From Oscillospiraceae bacterium (GTDB lineage Bacteria > Bacillota > Clostridia > Oscillospirales > Oscillospiraceae): DNA of 6,437 nucleotides. The notes under the pieces were generated by a model that saw only the letters and a list, made by a program, of their open reading frames with translations, was not told the DNA's origin and searched no databases. Made by a program: the position numbers and the translations under genes. Numbering within the stretch: position 1 is the first letter of the stretch; each line of letters starts with the position of its first letter. The stretch lies in NCBI GenBank assembly GCA_031280855.1, contig JAITGH010000040.1, positions 1 through 6,437 of the forward strand, written 5' to 3'. Shown piece after piece: positions 6,422 through 6,437 of the stretch.

Positions 6422-6437
6422 ATCCCGCAGTGCGCGG

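Overview
The window carries two long protein genes, both read on the minus strand, with regulatory DNA between and around them. It looks like chromosome of an anaerobic, Gram-positive-type bacterium, most likely a moderately GC-rich member of the Clostridia or a related Firmicutes lineage. This is inferred from an S-layer-homology (SLH) cell-wall protein, a clostridial-style multidomain flavodiiron protein, strong AGGAGG ribosome-binding sites and consensus housekeeping-sigma promoters. The genus cannot be named from this sequence.

Reading along the minus strand (right to left): 6383-3855 encodes an 842-residue oxygen/NO-detoxifying flavodiiron protein. It is fused to a short-spaced rubredoxin and an NADH:rubredoxin oxidoreductase module, so the whole NADH-to-O2 electron path lies in one polypeptide. 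A -10 box (6416-6421) and an AGGAGG site precede it; its -35 lies beyond the right edge. The 285-bp gap (3570-3854) holds a partial duplication of the flavodiiron gene's 3' end, an 11-bp terminator-like hairpin, a perfect TTGACA-17-TATAAT promoter, and a roughly 120-nt GC-rich leader that can fold into a closed multi-hairpin structure. This promoter and leader drive 3569-156, a 1137-residue secreted SLH protein. It has a signal peptide, three N-terminal SLH wall-anchoring domains and about 920 residues of unrecognised, beta-rich exported sequence with only one cysteine. It is probably a major surface-layer protein.

The left end (1-155) has no supportable gene. It holds a C(UUCG)G intrinsic terminator (107-132) for the SLH gene and, directly abutting it, a 95-nt imperfect inverted repeat (12-106). 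Its RNA from the minus strand would fold into one long, almost fully paired hairpin.

The two genes appear to be separate transcription units with no direct metabolic link: one handles oxidative/nitrosative stress, the other builds the cell surface. The sequence shows no clear new multi-gene system. The items most worth a second look are the long hairpin at the left end, the structured S-layer leader, and the composition shift along the SLH gene.
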